Origin: an uncultured Christensenellaceae bacterium
GTDB lineage: Bacteria > Bacillota > Clostridia > Christensenellales > UBA3700
Assembly: GCA_944381365.1 (NCBI GenBank)
Contig: CALWKW010000004.1
Span: forward strand, 1 to 64,000
Length of the DNA: 64,000 nucleotides
Direction of reading: 5' to 3'
In this document: one piece after another, positions 33,460-41,241 of the stretch
How the letters are laid out: every line of letters begins with the position of its first letter
Numbering within the stretch: position 1 is the first letter of the stretch
Program-made: the position numbers and the translations under genes
Notes under the pieces: generated by a model
Told to the model about the DNA's origin: nothing
Seen by the model: the letters and a program-made list of their open reading frames with translations, nothing else
The model's database searches: none

Positions 33460-36141
33460 ATGAAGGAGTATATGCAGTCTGCACGCGACGTCCTTTTGCA
33501 GAAGCAGGTAGACCCCGACAAGGGCCTTACCGCCGCCGAAGTGGAAGAGAGCCGCAGGGTAAACGGCGAAAACCAGTTTACGCGCGAAAAGCCCAAGTCC
33601 ATTCTTCGCCGAATCTGGGAAGCGATGTGCGAACCTATGCTTATCATTCTTCTGGTTGCGCTTGCCATAACCATCGCCGTGCAGATAGTTTCGGTTTGCA
33701 CGGGCGGCGAGTTCGACTGGATAGAGTGCGTGGGCATAGTGGTTGCCGTAGTAATTTCCGTGGCCATTTCGGTCGTTATGGAGCACCGCAGTGCCAAGGC
33801 GTTCGAGGCCCTCTCGAAAATCGGCGAGGATACGCTGGTCAAAGTAATACGCGACGGCGAAGTAACTATGATACCCCAGCGCGAGGTGGTTGTAGGCGAC
33901 ATACTGTGCGTCGAAACGGGCGCAAAGCTGCCTGCCGACGGCAGAATTATAAACAGCACCCAGCTTATGTCTGACGAGAGCGCCTTGACGGGCGAGAGTA
34001 TGGCGGTGCACAAGGATGCAGATTTTGTGTGCGAGGCCGAAAACACTCCCGTCGCCGAGCGCCACAATATGCTCTATTCGGGCTGTTTCATAACTGGCGG
34101 CAGCGGCAAGGCCGTGGTTACGGGCGTGGGCGACCACACCGAATTCGGCAAGATTGCGCGCGAGCTTACCAACCAGGACAAATCGAGCACGCCCTTGCAG
34201 GAAAAGCTGGCAAAGCTCGGCAAACTCATAACGCTGATAGGCGCAATCGCCGCGGCGCTCATATTCGTCATTCAGGTGATAAGGCTGCTCGTGGCAGGCT
34301 TCGACGGCCTCTCCGGCTCGCAGATATTCAGGCTGTTTTCCGATGCGTTCATAGACAGCATAGTGCTGATTGTTGCCGCCGTGCCCGAGGGTCTTCCCAC
34401 GATAGTCGCGGTTACGCTTGCCATAAATATTATAAAGATGTCCAAACAGAACGCGCTCGTCAAAAAGCTCGTCGCGTGCGAAACGGTGGGTAGCATCAAC
34501 GTAATCTGTTCGGATAAGACGGGTACCCTCACCGAAAACAGAATGACGGTAACCGACGTTCAGCTTGGCAACACCCATCTTTCGCCTTCGGAAGTGCCCG
34601 CAGACAGCGCGCTTATGACGGGATTCTGCGTGAACTCCACCGCAGACGTGCATTTCAGGGGCGATATGCCCGAATTTATCGGCAACCCCACCGAGTGCGC
34701 AATGTTAGTTGCCGCGCACAAGTCGGGCGTTGAATATGCGGGCGTCAGGAACGCTTACAGGCAGATTTTCCGCTATCCGTTCTCTTCCGAAACCAAGAAT
34801 ATGACGACGGTGATCGAACAGAACGGCGAGGAAGTGGCGTATACCAAGGGCAGTCCCGAAAAAATTCTGGCGATGTGCACTATGCCCGACGAGGAAAGAA
34901 AGGCTGCCGAAGAGGCGATAGCAGGCTACCAGGCCCAGGCGGGCAGGGTAATCGGCCTTGCGCACCGCACTCTCGAAAGAAGCTATAACTTCACCGACGA
35001 GCGCGCTTTGATTGAAAGCGGAATGCACTTCGACGGGTTCGTGGTAATTTCTGACCCTCTCCGCGCGGACGTGTTCGCCGCGGTAGAACACTGCCGCCAC
35101 GCGGGCATAGACATAAAGATGCTCACGGGCGACAATATAATAACCGCCAAGGCAATAGCCACCCAGCTCGGCATACTCGACGACGACCACATAGCCGTCG
35201 AGGCCAAGGACGTAGAGAATCTTTCTGACGAAGAATTTTCGGAAATCATCAAAAAGATACGCGTAATAGCACGCTCCACGCCCGTAATCAAGATGCGCGT
35301 GGTAAAGGCGCTCAAAGCCCAGGGCAACGTGGTTGCGGTTACGGGCGACGGCATAAACGACGCGCCCGCCATAAAGAACGCCGACGTAGGCGTGGCTATG
35401 GGCATAACGGGCACCGAAGTTTCCAAAGAAGCCAGCGACATAGTGCTTCTCGACGACTCGTTCTCCACAATCGTCACGGCGGTGCAGTGGGGCAGGGGAA
35501 TTTACGAAAATTTCCAGCGCTTCATTCAGTTCCAGCTCACTGTAAATCTCTCGTCCGTGCTGATAGTGTTCATCTGCGTGGTGCTCAACATAGGCAACCC
35601 CTTCACCGCCATACAGATGCTGTGGATAAACCTTATTATGGACGGCCCTCCCGCAGTTACGCTCGGCCTCGAACCTATGCGCGCAGGCCTTATGGACCGC
35701 AGTCCCACGCCGAGAAATTCAAGCATAGTTTCAAAGGATATGCTCTCGCGCATAATAATAAACGGCCTGTATATGGTGCTCATCATCGTGTTGCAGACCG
35801 AACTCAACTTCCTTGGCATAGAGGCGGGCCACGAGAGCACGGCCATATTCACGCTGTTCGTGCTGTTCCAGCTGTTCAACGCGTTCAACGCAAGGGAGCT
35901 GGGCAACAATAGTATTTTCAGGAACTTCCTGCACAACCACATAATGCTCGGCGTGTTTGCGGGCACCTTCGTGTTGCAGATAATAATCACGCAGTTCGGC
36001 GGCGAAGTGTTCGATACCAACGGCCTCAACATCATCGACTGGCTTAAAGTATTTGCAATGGGTCTTTCGATAATCGCCGTGTCGGAAGCGGTAAAACTTA
36101 TCCGCAGGCTGGTTGCAAAACAGCGCGCAAAGCGTGCGTAA
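33460..36141 (+). CDS. P-type cation-transporting ATPase (P2 type, probable Mn2+/Ca2+ exporter)
   Basis: An 893-aa P-type ATPase of the calcium-pump branch, moving a divalent cation out across the membrane. The actuator TGES-type loop is ALTGES (near 170), the TM4 metal site is VPEGLP (near 308), the phosphorylation site is CSDKTGTLTENRMTV (near 350), then KGSPE, MLTGDN and the hinge TGDGINDAPAIK, and the TM6 motif is WINLIMDGPPAVTLGLEP. About ten membrane helices are visible. The coding region is clearly GC-rich (one sampled 60-nt line is 57% GC against 33% for a sampled line of a neighbouring gene), with GC-ending codons unlike its neighbours, so it was acquired. The Mn2+ riboswitch in front suggests Mn2+ export, as for Lactococcus YoaB; Ca2+ is the alternative. 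Confidence 0.92.
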   Translation: MKEYMQSARDVLLQKQVDPDKGLTAAEVEESRRVNGENQFTREKPKSILRRIWEAMCEPMLIILLVALAITIAVQIVSVCTGGEFDWIECVGIVVAVVISVAISVVMEHRSAKAFEALSKIGEDTLVKVIRDGEVTMIPQREVVVGDILCVETGAKLPADGRIINSTQLMSDESALTGESMAVHKDADFVCEAENTPVAERHNMLYSGCFITGGSGKAVVTGVGDHTEFGKIARELTNQDKSSTPLQEKLAKLGKLITLIGAIAAALIFVIQVIRLLVAGFDGLSGSQIFRLFSDAFIDSIVLIVAAVPEGLPTIVAVTLAINIIKMSKQNALVKKLVACETVGSINVICSDKTGTLTENRMTVTDVQLGNTHLSPSEVPADSALMTGFCVNSTADVHFRGDMPEFIGNPTECAMLVAAHKSGVEYAGVRNAYRQIFRYPFSSETKNMTTVIEQNGEEVAYTKGSPEKILAMCTMPDEERKAAEEAIAGYQAQAGRVIGLAHRTLERSYNFTDERALIESGMHFDGFVVISDPLRADVFAAVEHCRHAGIDIKMLTGDNIITAKAIATQLGILDDDHIAVEAKDVENLSDEEFSEIIKKIRVIARSTPVIKMRVVKALKAQGNVVAVTGDGINDAPAIKNADVGVAMGITGTEVSKEASDIVLLDDSFSTIVTAVQWGRGIYENFQRFIQFQLTVNLSSVLIVFICVVLNIGNPFTAIQMLWINLIMDGPPAVTLGLEPMRAGLMDRSPTPRNSSIVSKDMLSRIIINGLYMVLIIVLQTELNFLGIEAGHESTAIFTLFVLFQLFNAFNARELGNNSIFRNFLHNHIMLGVFAGTFVLQIIITQFGGEVFDTNGLNIIDWLKVFAMGLSIIAVSEAVKLIRRLVAKQRAKRA

Positions 36142-36246
36142 AAATGCCGTTTATTGCGGCATAGTACGGGTCGTATCGCACGGATATTGCAGTATCCAAT
36201 CGCGGTGCGGCAGCAAAATTTAGAATAACTCTTTCATTTCGGCCGT

Positions 36247-36276
36247 GCGGCTTCAAGCCGCGCGCCCCTTTTTGTT
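36247..36276 (+). terminator. Terminator of the P-type ATPase gene
   Basis: GCGGCT-TCA-AGCCGC stem, then GCGCCCCTTTTTG. A second GC-rich hairpin (ATGCCG / CGGCAT) lies at 36144-36162, right after the stop codon. Confidence 0.65.
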
Positions 36277-36338
36277 ATCAGAAAACCACCCGTTAGACGG
36301 GTGGTTCAAAAGAGGCTATGCCGATGAGTGCTGAAAAA

Positions 36339-36396
36339 GTACCTCCTGTGTTAGTATATAGTTAGGTCTGCCACCTAATTAATACAAAGGAGGTAC
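36339..36396 (+). promoter_or_regulatory. tnpA leader hairpin sequestering the ribosome-binding site
   Basis: GTACCTCCT (36339-36347) pairs perfectly with AGGAGGTAC (36388-36396), which contains the SD. An inner stem AGTTAGGT / ACCTAATT (36360-36367 / 36373-36380) stacks on it. This matches the known translational self-repression of IS200 tnpA. Confidence 0.8.
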
Positions 36397-36404
36397 AGTG
36401 TCAC

Positions 36405-36674
36405 GTGAATGACATAAATAGTTTAGCACATTCGAAGTGGAATTGCAAATATCATATTGTTTTTTGCACCCAAGTATCGGAGAAAAGTATTTTACGGTCA
36501 AAAAAGATTAGAGATAGGAGCAATTCTACGAGAATTGTGCAAATGGAAAGGTGTAAATATCGAAGTAGAGAATTTTGGTGTAAAGGATACTATGTAGATA
36601 CAGTAGGAAAAAATAAAGAAAGGATAGCGGAGTACATAAGAACGCAATTAGAGGAAGACAGGACAATGGAATAG
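36405..36674 (+). pseudogene. tnpA: IS200-type Y1 transposase, internally deleted and frameshifted
   Basis: The frame begins NSLAHSKWNCKYHIVF, the family start. It then shifts: the next family segment (APKYRRKVFYGQKRLEIGAI, then LRELCKWKGVNIE) is found in another frame. The HUH metal-binding segment (D-H-V-H-x-L) that should follow is deleted, and the tail REFWCKGYYVDTVGKNKERI is in the first frame again. The transposase cannot be active. Confidence 0.85.
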
Positions 36675-36846
36675 TTGTGCATAACGGAAGCCTTTGACCC
36701 GTTCGAGCAGAAACGCTAAAAGTCGCAGGTGGCAGACTAACGTACGCCATTTAGGCGTGGCTAGTACCATAGGGCTATGCCCGTATTGTGAAAAACCACC
36801 CGTTTGACGGGTGGATGTTTATTATATTGAAGAAAATATTATTTTA

Positions 36847-37830
36847 TTAAGCGGATATTTGATAGACTTTTACATAATCTATTATAAAATCGTAATACTT
36901 TGATTTGTCATTATTGTCTGGGTTGCCGCACCAATAGTCAGCTTCTGTGCCGTCAGACAAAAGCTCTTTTCCTGTATGGATAGTGCCGTCTTTGTCTTGA
37001 TAGCCGGCGACTTCTACTGTAATCAACATATATTCTTTTACTTGCGACACGCCCAAAGTTTTGTTATCAACTGTATGAGAAGTACGCCATGTTTCTTTGC
37101 CGTCTACATAGAATATATATTCTTTGTCTGTCCACATAACTCCGTAGGTATGGAAAGATGTGTACATATCAGGGATAATATAGCTGTCAGATTTTTGGCT
37201 TTTGGTATTTATATATCCATCGCCGTGCACCACATGGACATTAAGATTTTGTTGTGATTTATTGAACATCCAAGGCGACTCCATTATGTCTATTTCTACA
37301 CCGTCAGAGCCTGTACCTTGAACATCATCGGCGGACATTCCTGTGCCTTCGTCAGGCATGAGCCAGAAAGCTGACCATATTCCTTCTGAAGGGGGAACTA
37401 TACATCTGATTTCAAAATATCCGTATTTTGCCGAAAAGCCTTGATAGTTATCTGAGTTTATAGGGGCATGACCTTTTGACGGATTTGTGGCAGATTCTAC
37501 CCAAGATGTGTACCAGCCTTCGCCGTATTGTCCGTCTTTGTATAGAGTGCGAATAGTAAGATTTCCGTCTTTTACAAAGAGAGTGTCAGAAGTGTCTTCG
37601 TAATAACCTGCACGGCGTACGGGAGTATTGTATCCCGCCTTCCATTTTGTATAATCTAAAGTCGAGCCGTCAAAATTATCTTCAAATACTAAAGAATAAT
37701 TTCCATCTTTTAATGCCTCTTCAAGAGTAGCGTTTTCAGGCAAAGATTTGTATGAAGAGCAAGATGCAAGCGAAAAAACACTTACTATCGATATCACTAG
37801 GGACATAAACAAAACAAAGACTTTTTTCAT
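36847..37830 (-). CDS. Glycoside hydrolase family 16 lipoprotein (beta-glucanase-like)
   Basis: A 327-aa surface lipoprotein (lipobox SLASC, Cys24) that should cut beta-1,3 or mixed-linked glucans outside the cell. The GH16 jelly-roll signature is SLVFEDNFDGSTLDYTKW (47-64), YGYFEIRCIVPPSEGIWSAFWLMP (137-159) and the catalytic GVEIDIMESPW (Glu179 nucleophile, Asp181, Glu184 acid/base). HTYGVMWTDKEYIFYVDG follows as usual. It is the second gene of a minus-strand pair, 5 nt after the YhcH-like gene. Confidence 0.93.
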   Translation of the reverse strand: MKKVFVLFMSLVISIVSVFSLASCSSYKSLPENATLEEALKDGNYSLVFEDNFDGSTLDYTKWKAGYNTPVRRAGYYEDTSDTLFVKDGNLTIRTLYKDGQYGEGWYTSWVESATNPSKGHAPINSDNYQGFSAKYGYFEIRCIVPPSEGIWSAFWLMPDEGTGMSADDVQGTGSDGVEIDIMESPWMFNKSQQNLNVHVVHGDGYINTKSQKSDSYIIPDMYTSFHTYGVMWTDKEYIFYVDGKETWRTSHTVDNKTLGVSQVKEYMLITVEVAGYQDKDGTIHTGKELLSDGTEADYWCGNPDNNDKSKYYDFIIDYVKVYQISA

Positions 37831-37835
37831 TTTTA

Positions 37836-38282
37836 TTAATCCTTATATTTTATTTTGAATACGGCTTTTTTGACATTGCCGCCTGTCATGCTTAGACTGG
37901 GAGCATGAGGCTCTTCAGGCATAAACAATGCCCATTCGCCTTTTCTCATAGGAAAAAGAGCCACATTGCCTTTCCAGAATCTTATATCTTTTTCTTTATC
38001 ATAATCGCTTACAGGCGAAAGCGTGTCCAAGGGAGAGTAGCCCATATATTCCTGACCGCTCAATATAAGCTGAATATCGGCAAAACGAGAATGAGTCTCT
38101 ATCGATATTTCTTCAAGGGGCTTAGGGGAATAAGTCATTACATTTACATAGACATCATCACTGAGTTCGTATTTTCCGCAAGGAGTATTTTCATCAAGCT
38201 CCAAAGCTTTTTGCATACAAAGTTTTATTTTGTCGTCAAGGTTTTTGTAAAAATCGTTTTGAGTGTTGTTTGAATGAATCAT
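37836..38282 (-). CDS. YhcH/YjgK/YiaL family protein
   Basis: A 148-aa cytoplasmic cupin-like protein of the DUF386 family. Family motifs are ETHSRFADIQLILSGQEYMGY (near 60-82) and LFPMRKGEWALFMPEEPHAPSL (near 108-130), with His and Glu residues positioned for a metal. Relatives are linked to sugar or sialic-acid catabolism and sugar isomerisation. It heads an operon with the GH16 gene, so it may act on the sugar released. The promoter upstream (38334-38306, minus strand) reads TTGCAG, 17 nt, TATAAT. Confidence 0.88.
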   Translation of the reverse strand: MIHSNNTQNDFYKNLDDKIKLCMQKALELDENTPCGKYELSDDVYVNVMTYSPKPLEEISIETHSRFADIQLILSGQEYMGYSPLDTLSPVSDYDKEKDIRFWKGNVALFPMRKGEWALFMPEEPHAPSLSMTGGNVKKAVFKIKYKD

Positions 38283-38305
38283 AATATACCTCTTCTATTT
38301 TTTAT

Positions 38306-38334
38306 ATTATATCATTATATATAGATTACTGCAA
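38306..38334 (-). promoter_or_regulatory. Promoter of the yhcH-GH16 operon
   Basis: On the minus strand TTGCAG, 17-nt spacer, TATAAT; the RBS AGAGGT is close to the ATG. Confidence 0.65.
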
Positions 38335-38397
38335 TATTTTGCTAAAAGATATATTGAGTATTTATAAGAAAAAGGGGGTTTAAAAGATATCAATCAA

Positions 38398-38426
38398 TTG
38401 AAAAAAATTGAATAATCTGCTATAAT
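38398..38426 (+). promoter_or_regulatory. Promoter of the glycine-pentapeptide gene
   Basis: TTGAAA (38398-38403), 17-nt spacer, TATAAT (38421-38426). Confidence 0.7.
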
Positions 38427-38453
38427 CGTTTTGGAAATATTAAGGCGATATAT

Positions 38454-38921
38454 ATGGAAAAAGATAATCAAAAAAAGACAGATTTTTATGCTGAATACAA
38501 AAACAAAAAAGACTCGTCATTCTGTGAGCCTTGGGGAAATGTATTTCACTTCGAATATAAAAGCAAAAAAGAAGTGAGAGGGCTTCCTTTGGTGCATATA
38601 AATATTGGATTTGGAAAATACAAGGCAAAAGGGATAATAGCAATCGGGACTATGGCGGAAGGAATTGTAGCTTTGGGAGTCATTGCGATGGGACTTATTT
38701 CTGTCGGAATATTGTCCTTGGGTGTTTTATGTATAGGAATAATATCATTGGGGCTTTTGTCAATAGGCGGAATTAGTATTGGCGGAGTGGCGATTGGCGG
38801 CATAAGTATAGGAATAGTATCTGTCGGCGGATTGGCAATAGGTTGTCAGTGCAAAGGAAGTGCGGTGTATAGTGCATTTGCTTATAAAAGCTCAACGGGG
38901 ATATTAGGTAATAAATTATAA
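38454..38921 (+). CDS. Protein of glycine pentapeptide repeats (G-x-x-A/S-x)
   Basis: A 155-aa protein of unknown function. Residues 1-42 are charged (KKDSSFCEPWGNVFHFEYKSKKE), then GLPLVHINIG. Residues 60-129 are 14 uninterrupted pentapeptides with Gly at every fifth position and Ala/Ser at the fourth of each unit (GIIAI GTMAE GIVAL GVIAM...). Nearly all other positions are Ile, Leu, Val or Met. GCQCK and GSAVY look like two degenerate units. Strict five-residue periodicity suggests a beta-helix like pentapeptide-repeat proteins rather than a set of membrane helices, but every position is hydrophobic, so membrane association is also possible. It has its own promoter; no neighbour explains it. 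Confidence 0.75.
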   Translation: MEKDNQKKTDFYAEYKNKKDSSFCEPWGNVFHFEYKSKKEVRGLPLVHINIGFGKYKAKGIIAIGTMAEGIVALGVIAMGLISVGILSLGVLCIGIISLGLLSIGGISIGGVAIGGISIGIVSVGGLAIGCQCKGSAVYSAFAYKSSTGILGNKL

Positions 38922-39077
38922 TAAACCATATAGATAATATATCTATTGTATAAGACAAAAAATATAATGTTCGGATTGTCGGGCATTTTTTATTTTAATA
39001 AAGTGGAGCGGAAAAGATATAAAGAAAATAAAATAGTTTATAAAATAAAATAATGCTTAAAGTTATATGATAAGGGC

Positions 39078-39102
39078 AAAAAAATACAATGCTTTCGCAT
39101 TG
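39078..39102 (-). terminator. Terminator of the 22-aa gene
   Basis: On the minus strand CAATGC-GAAA-GCATTG followed by TATTTTTTT. Confidence 0.85.
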
Positions 39103-39123
39103 CCCTCACAATTTTCCGATGAA

Positions 39124-39192
39124 TCAGAACATTCTGATATTCATACCATATTTTGCAACATACTCTCTCCAGAGTTTCCAAAATGCTTTCAT
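39124..39192 (-). CDS. Stand-alone 22-residue small protein
   Basis: A short gene with every expression signal. On the minus strand there is a TTGACA-17-TATTAT promoter (39271-39243), a 44-nt leader, AGGAGG (39206-39201) 8 nt before ATG 39192, 22 codons ending in TGA, and an intrinsic terminator 21 nt later. The peptide begins MKAFWKLWREYV, continues AKYGMNIRMF, and has two Trp, several Lys/Arg and a likely amphipathic helix. It has no signal peptide and no downstream gene to attenuate. It could be a membrane-bound regulator or toxin-like peptide. I do not recognise it; the rest of 38922-39640 holds no other gene. Confidence 0.7.
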   Translation of the reverse strand: MKAFWKLWREYVAKYGMNIRMF

Positions 39193-39242
39193 TTCGTTTA
39201 CCTCCTATTAAGTTTTATTAGGTTTCCCTTTTTTTCGCCTAG

Positions 39243-39271
39243 ATAATAGCACTATAATTTTTGTTTGTCAA
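39243..39271 (-). promoter_or_regulatory. Promoter of the 22-aa gene
   Basis: On the minus strand consensus TTGACA (39271-39266), 17-nt spacer, TATTAT (39248-39243). Confidence 0.78.
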
Positions 39272-39588
39272 CACTTTTGTGGCAGTTTTTTTAAATTTTT
39301 TTAATATTTTTTTCTTTAGGAAAATTGTGAGTGTTTCTGCCACCGAAAATAGTATATTTTGTCGACTTTGATTGTGTGTCGATATTTAAATATATTGAAT
39401 ATATTTTGATTTTTTATACATAATATCTATTTAAATTTTACTAATTTTTAAAATATCACAATATTATAGATATATTTGTCGGCTTTTGTAAGTTTTGTGT
39501 AAGCGAAGTGTAATCACATTGTTTTTTTATTAAATTTTGTTGAAAATTTGTCCCGTTTTGTACATATTTGATAAAATGCCGTATTGTA

Positions 39589-39617
39589 TTGACAAATCAT
39601 AAGGTATGATATATAAT
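39589..39617 (+). promoter_or_regulatory. Promoter of the tetR-like gene
   Basis: Perfect consensus: TTGACA (39589-39594), 17-nt spacer, TATAAT (39612-39617). Confidence 0.88.
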
Positions 39618-39620
39618 AAA

Positions 39621-39637
39621 TTTGAACAATGTTCAAA
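39621..39637 (+). promoter_or_regulatory. TetR-type operator
   Basis: TTTGAACA-A-TGTTCAAA is a perfect 17-bp palindrome placed over the transcription start of the tetR-like gene, so autorepression is likely. A close match lies at 55221-55236 in the V-ATPase operon. Confidence 0.75.
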
Positions 39638-39669
39638 TGGTTCTTATAAAAGATGGAGTGTTTTGATTT

Positions 39670-40242
39670 ATGAAAATTACAAAAGAAGCAATTATCGATG
39701 AGGCAATCACTGTGCTCGAAGAAAAGGGCGATGATCCTCAAAAACTTACAATCAGAGAGCTTGCGTCAAGACTTAATATCGGCGTAGGTCTTATCAATTA
39801 TCATTTCGGAAGCAAAGAGGTGCTTATCAATCTCTGCGTCAAGAAAATGATTATGGGCATTGTAGAAGAATTTCACAAGGTAAGACAATCGCTTGCGTTT
39901 ATGAAACCTAAGGAAAAGCTCAATTATCTTTGCCTTATGACATTTGATTATCTTTATACAAAACCCAATATATCCAAAGTGGCTTTGATTTATGATTTGG
40001 GCAATACGGCAGTAGAAGATACTACCTCGGCACTTATTGATGCTTATATTCCTATTATCATGGAATGCAAGCCTATCTATGATGATCAGAAAGCTTATCT
40101 TATCGCAAGCAGAGTCATATATATTCTCGAGCAGTCTTTCTTGCGTACCGAAGTAATCAAAAAGCGATGCGGAGTGGATCTCGGCGACAGCGAGCAGAGA
40201 AAAGAATATCTCGAGAGCTTGCTGAGAGATCTCGTAAAATAA
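39670..40242 (+). CDS. TetR-family transcriptional regulator
   Basis: A 190-aa repressor. The N-terminal helix-turn-helix is LTIRELASRLNIGVGLINYHFGSKEVLINLCV (about residues 25-56), the TetR signature. The C-terminal helical ligand domain is not recognisable at the level of substrate. It has a perfect promoter with a palindromic operator on top of it. It lies 10 nt upstream of the phospholipase-C-like gene and is probably cotranscribed with it. Confidence 0.93.
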   Translation: MKITKEAIIDEAITVLEEKGDDPQKLTIRELASRLNIGVGLINYHFGSKEVLINLCVKKMIMGIVEEFHKVRQSLAFMKPKEKLNYLCLMTFDYLYTKPNISKVALIYDLGNTAVEDTTSALIDAYIPIIMECKPIYDDQKAYLIASRVIYILEQSFLRTEVIKKRCGVDLGDSEQRKEYLESLLRDLVK

Positions 40243-40252
40243 GAGGTGATAT

Positions 40253-41038
40253 ATGCCTTCGGTATACACTCATTATGTATTTGCTGACGAATGTATATCA
40301 AAACTCCCCGAAAGACTAAGAAGCATTGTAGAAAAAAACAGAAAATTTTATGACTTGGGACAAAGCGGTGCCGACCTTTTGTTTTATTACAAACCTTACA
40401 AGTCAAACAATATCAGAAAATACGGCTCGGCTGTCCACAGAATAAAAGCCAACGAGCTTTTTTATTCATACAGAAGCATTGCAGAGGGAAGTCTATTTCC
40501 CGAGAGGGATGTAGCATATCTTGCGGGCTTTTTCACGCACTTTATTCTGGATAGTGCTATGCATCCTTATATATGGAAGTGCGACAGAGACAATATTGCA
40601 AGACATTTTGTAATCGAAGCCGATTATGACAGAAAATTGCTTTTAAGAGACAATCAAAATCCTTTCAGCGAAAAATTTCTCAAGTATCAGAAAGTGGATG
40701 AAGAGGTCTGCGAGATTGCCGCAAAATATCTTCAGACTACTCCTAAAATAATATCAAAGATATTAAAATCACGAAAAAAGTTTACGCATCTTATCTCTAC
40801 GCAGAATGTTTTTGTGAGAGGTCTTTTGAATTTTTTGTTTAAAATATCAAAAAATCCGCTTGCCTTGGATATTCTTATTCAAAAAGAAGAAAATCCCGAT
40901 TGCAAGGAAATAAGCAAAGAACTTGACAAAATTTTTGCCAATGCTTTGTCGAGTATAACTGTATATGGAGCTGAATTTGAAAAATTCTTGCTAGACAGAG
41001 GAATGCTCGGCAAAAGATTTGAAGTTGATTTTGAATAA
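40253..41038 (+). CDS. Zinc-dependent phospholipase C-like protein
   Basis: A 261-aa protein of the Zn_dep_PLPC family (PF00882). Family signatures include the N-terminal MPSVYTHYVFADE, DLGQSGADLLFYYKP, AYLAGFFTHFILDSAMHPYI (residues ~85-104, with H, D and H suited to metal binding) and HFVIEADYD. There is no signal peptide, so it may act in the cytoplasm, unlike clostridial alpha-toxin. It lies 10 nt after the TetR gene with AGAGGTG as RBS, so probably under the TetR protein's control. Confidence 0.85.
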   Translation: MPSVYTHYVFADECISKLPERLRSIVEKNRKFYDLGQSGADLLFYYKPYKSNNIRKYGSAVHRIKANELFYSYRSIAEGSLFPERDVAYLAGFFTHFILDSAMHPYIWKCDRDNIARHFVIEADYDRKLLLRDNQNPFSEKFLKYQKVDEEVCEIAAKYLQTTPKIISKILKSRKKFTHLISTQNVFVRGLLNFLFKISKNPLALDILIQKEENPDCKEISKELDKIFANALSSITVYGAEFEKFLLDRGMLGKRFEVDFE

Positions 41039-41166
41039 AAATGCTTAAAGCGGCAGAAAAATACGATTTAAAAAGCCGAAAACCATGATTTGTATGTATA
41101 TAATATAAATCCTATGGTTTTATGTAAAGTTTTTCAAAAATATAGATAGCTTTTTTGTAATATGTA

Positions 41167-41196
41167 TTTACATTGTATATTTTGCTGTGTTAAAAT
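41167..41196 (+). promoter_or_regulatory. Promoter of the response regulator gene
   Basis: TTTACA (41167-41172), 18-nt spacer, TAAAAT (41191-41196). Confidence 0.5.
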
Positions 41197-41241
41197 TTAT
41201 ACATAAGGCGAATTTGCTATTTTTATAACAAGGAGAAAACT

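Larger units (their letters stand above)
36281..36817 (+). mobile_element. Decayed IS200/IS605-type insertion sequence
   Basis: Two near-identical end hairpins bound the element: CCACCCGTTAGACGGGTGG (core of 36284-36306) and CCACCCGTTTGACGGGTGG (36797-36815), typical of the subterminal palindromes of IS200-group elements. Between them lie a leader hairpin that buries the tnpA Shine-Dalgarno and a broken Y1 transposase gene. There are no inverted terminal repeats or target duplication, as expected for the family. The element is about 540 bp against ~700 for intact relatives because the middle of tnpA is deleted. Confidence 0.82.

Noticed and set aside
33400..34653. A 417-codon open frame on the minus strand opposite the P-type ATPase gene, plus other long antisense frames there
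   Set aside because: Stops are rare by chance in this GC-rich gene. The frame is antisense to well-conserved ATPase motifs, has no RBS and reads like low-complexity His/Tyr/Arg-rich noise.
36142..36280. A second attachment site or a tRNA-Arg 3'-end repeat at the right edge of the island
   Set aside because: No copy of the tRNA-Arg 3' sequence could be found there, so the island's exact integration sites remain undefined.
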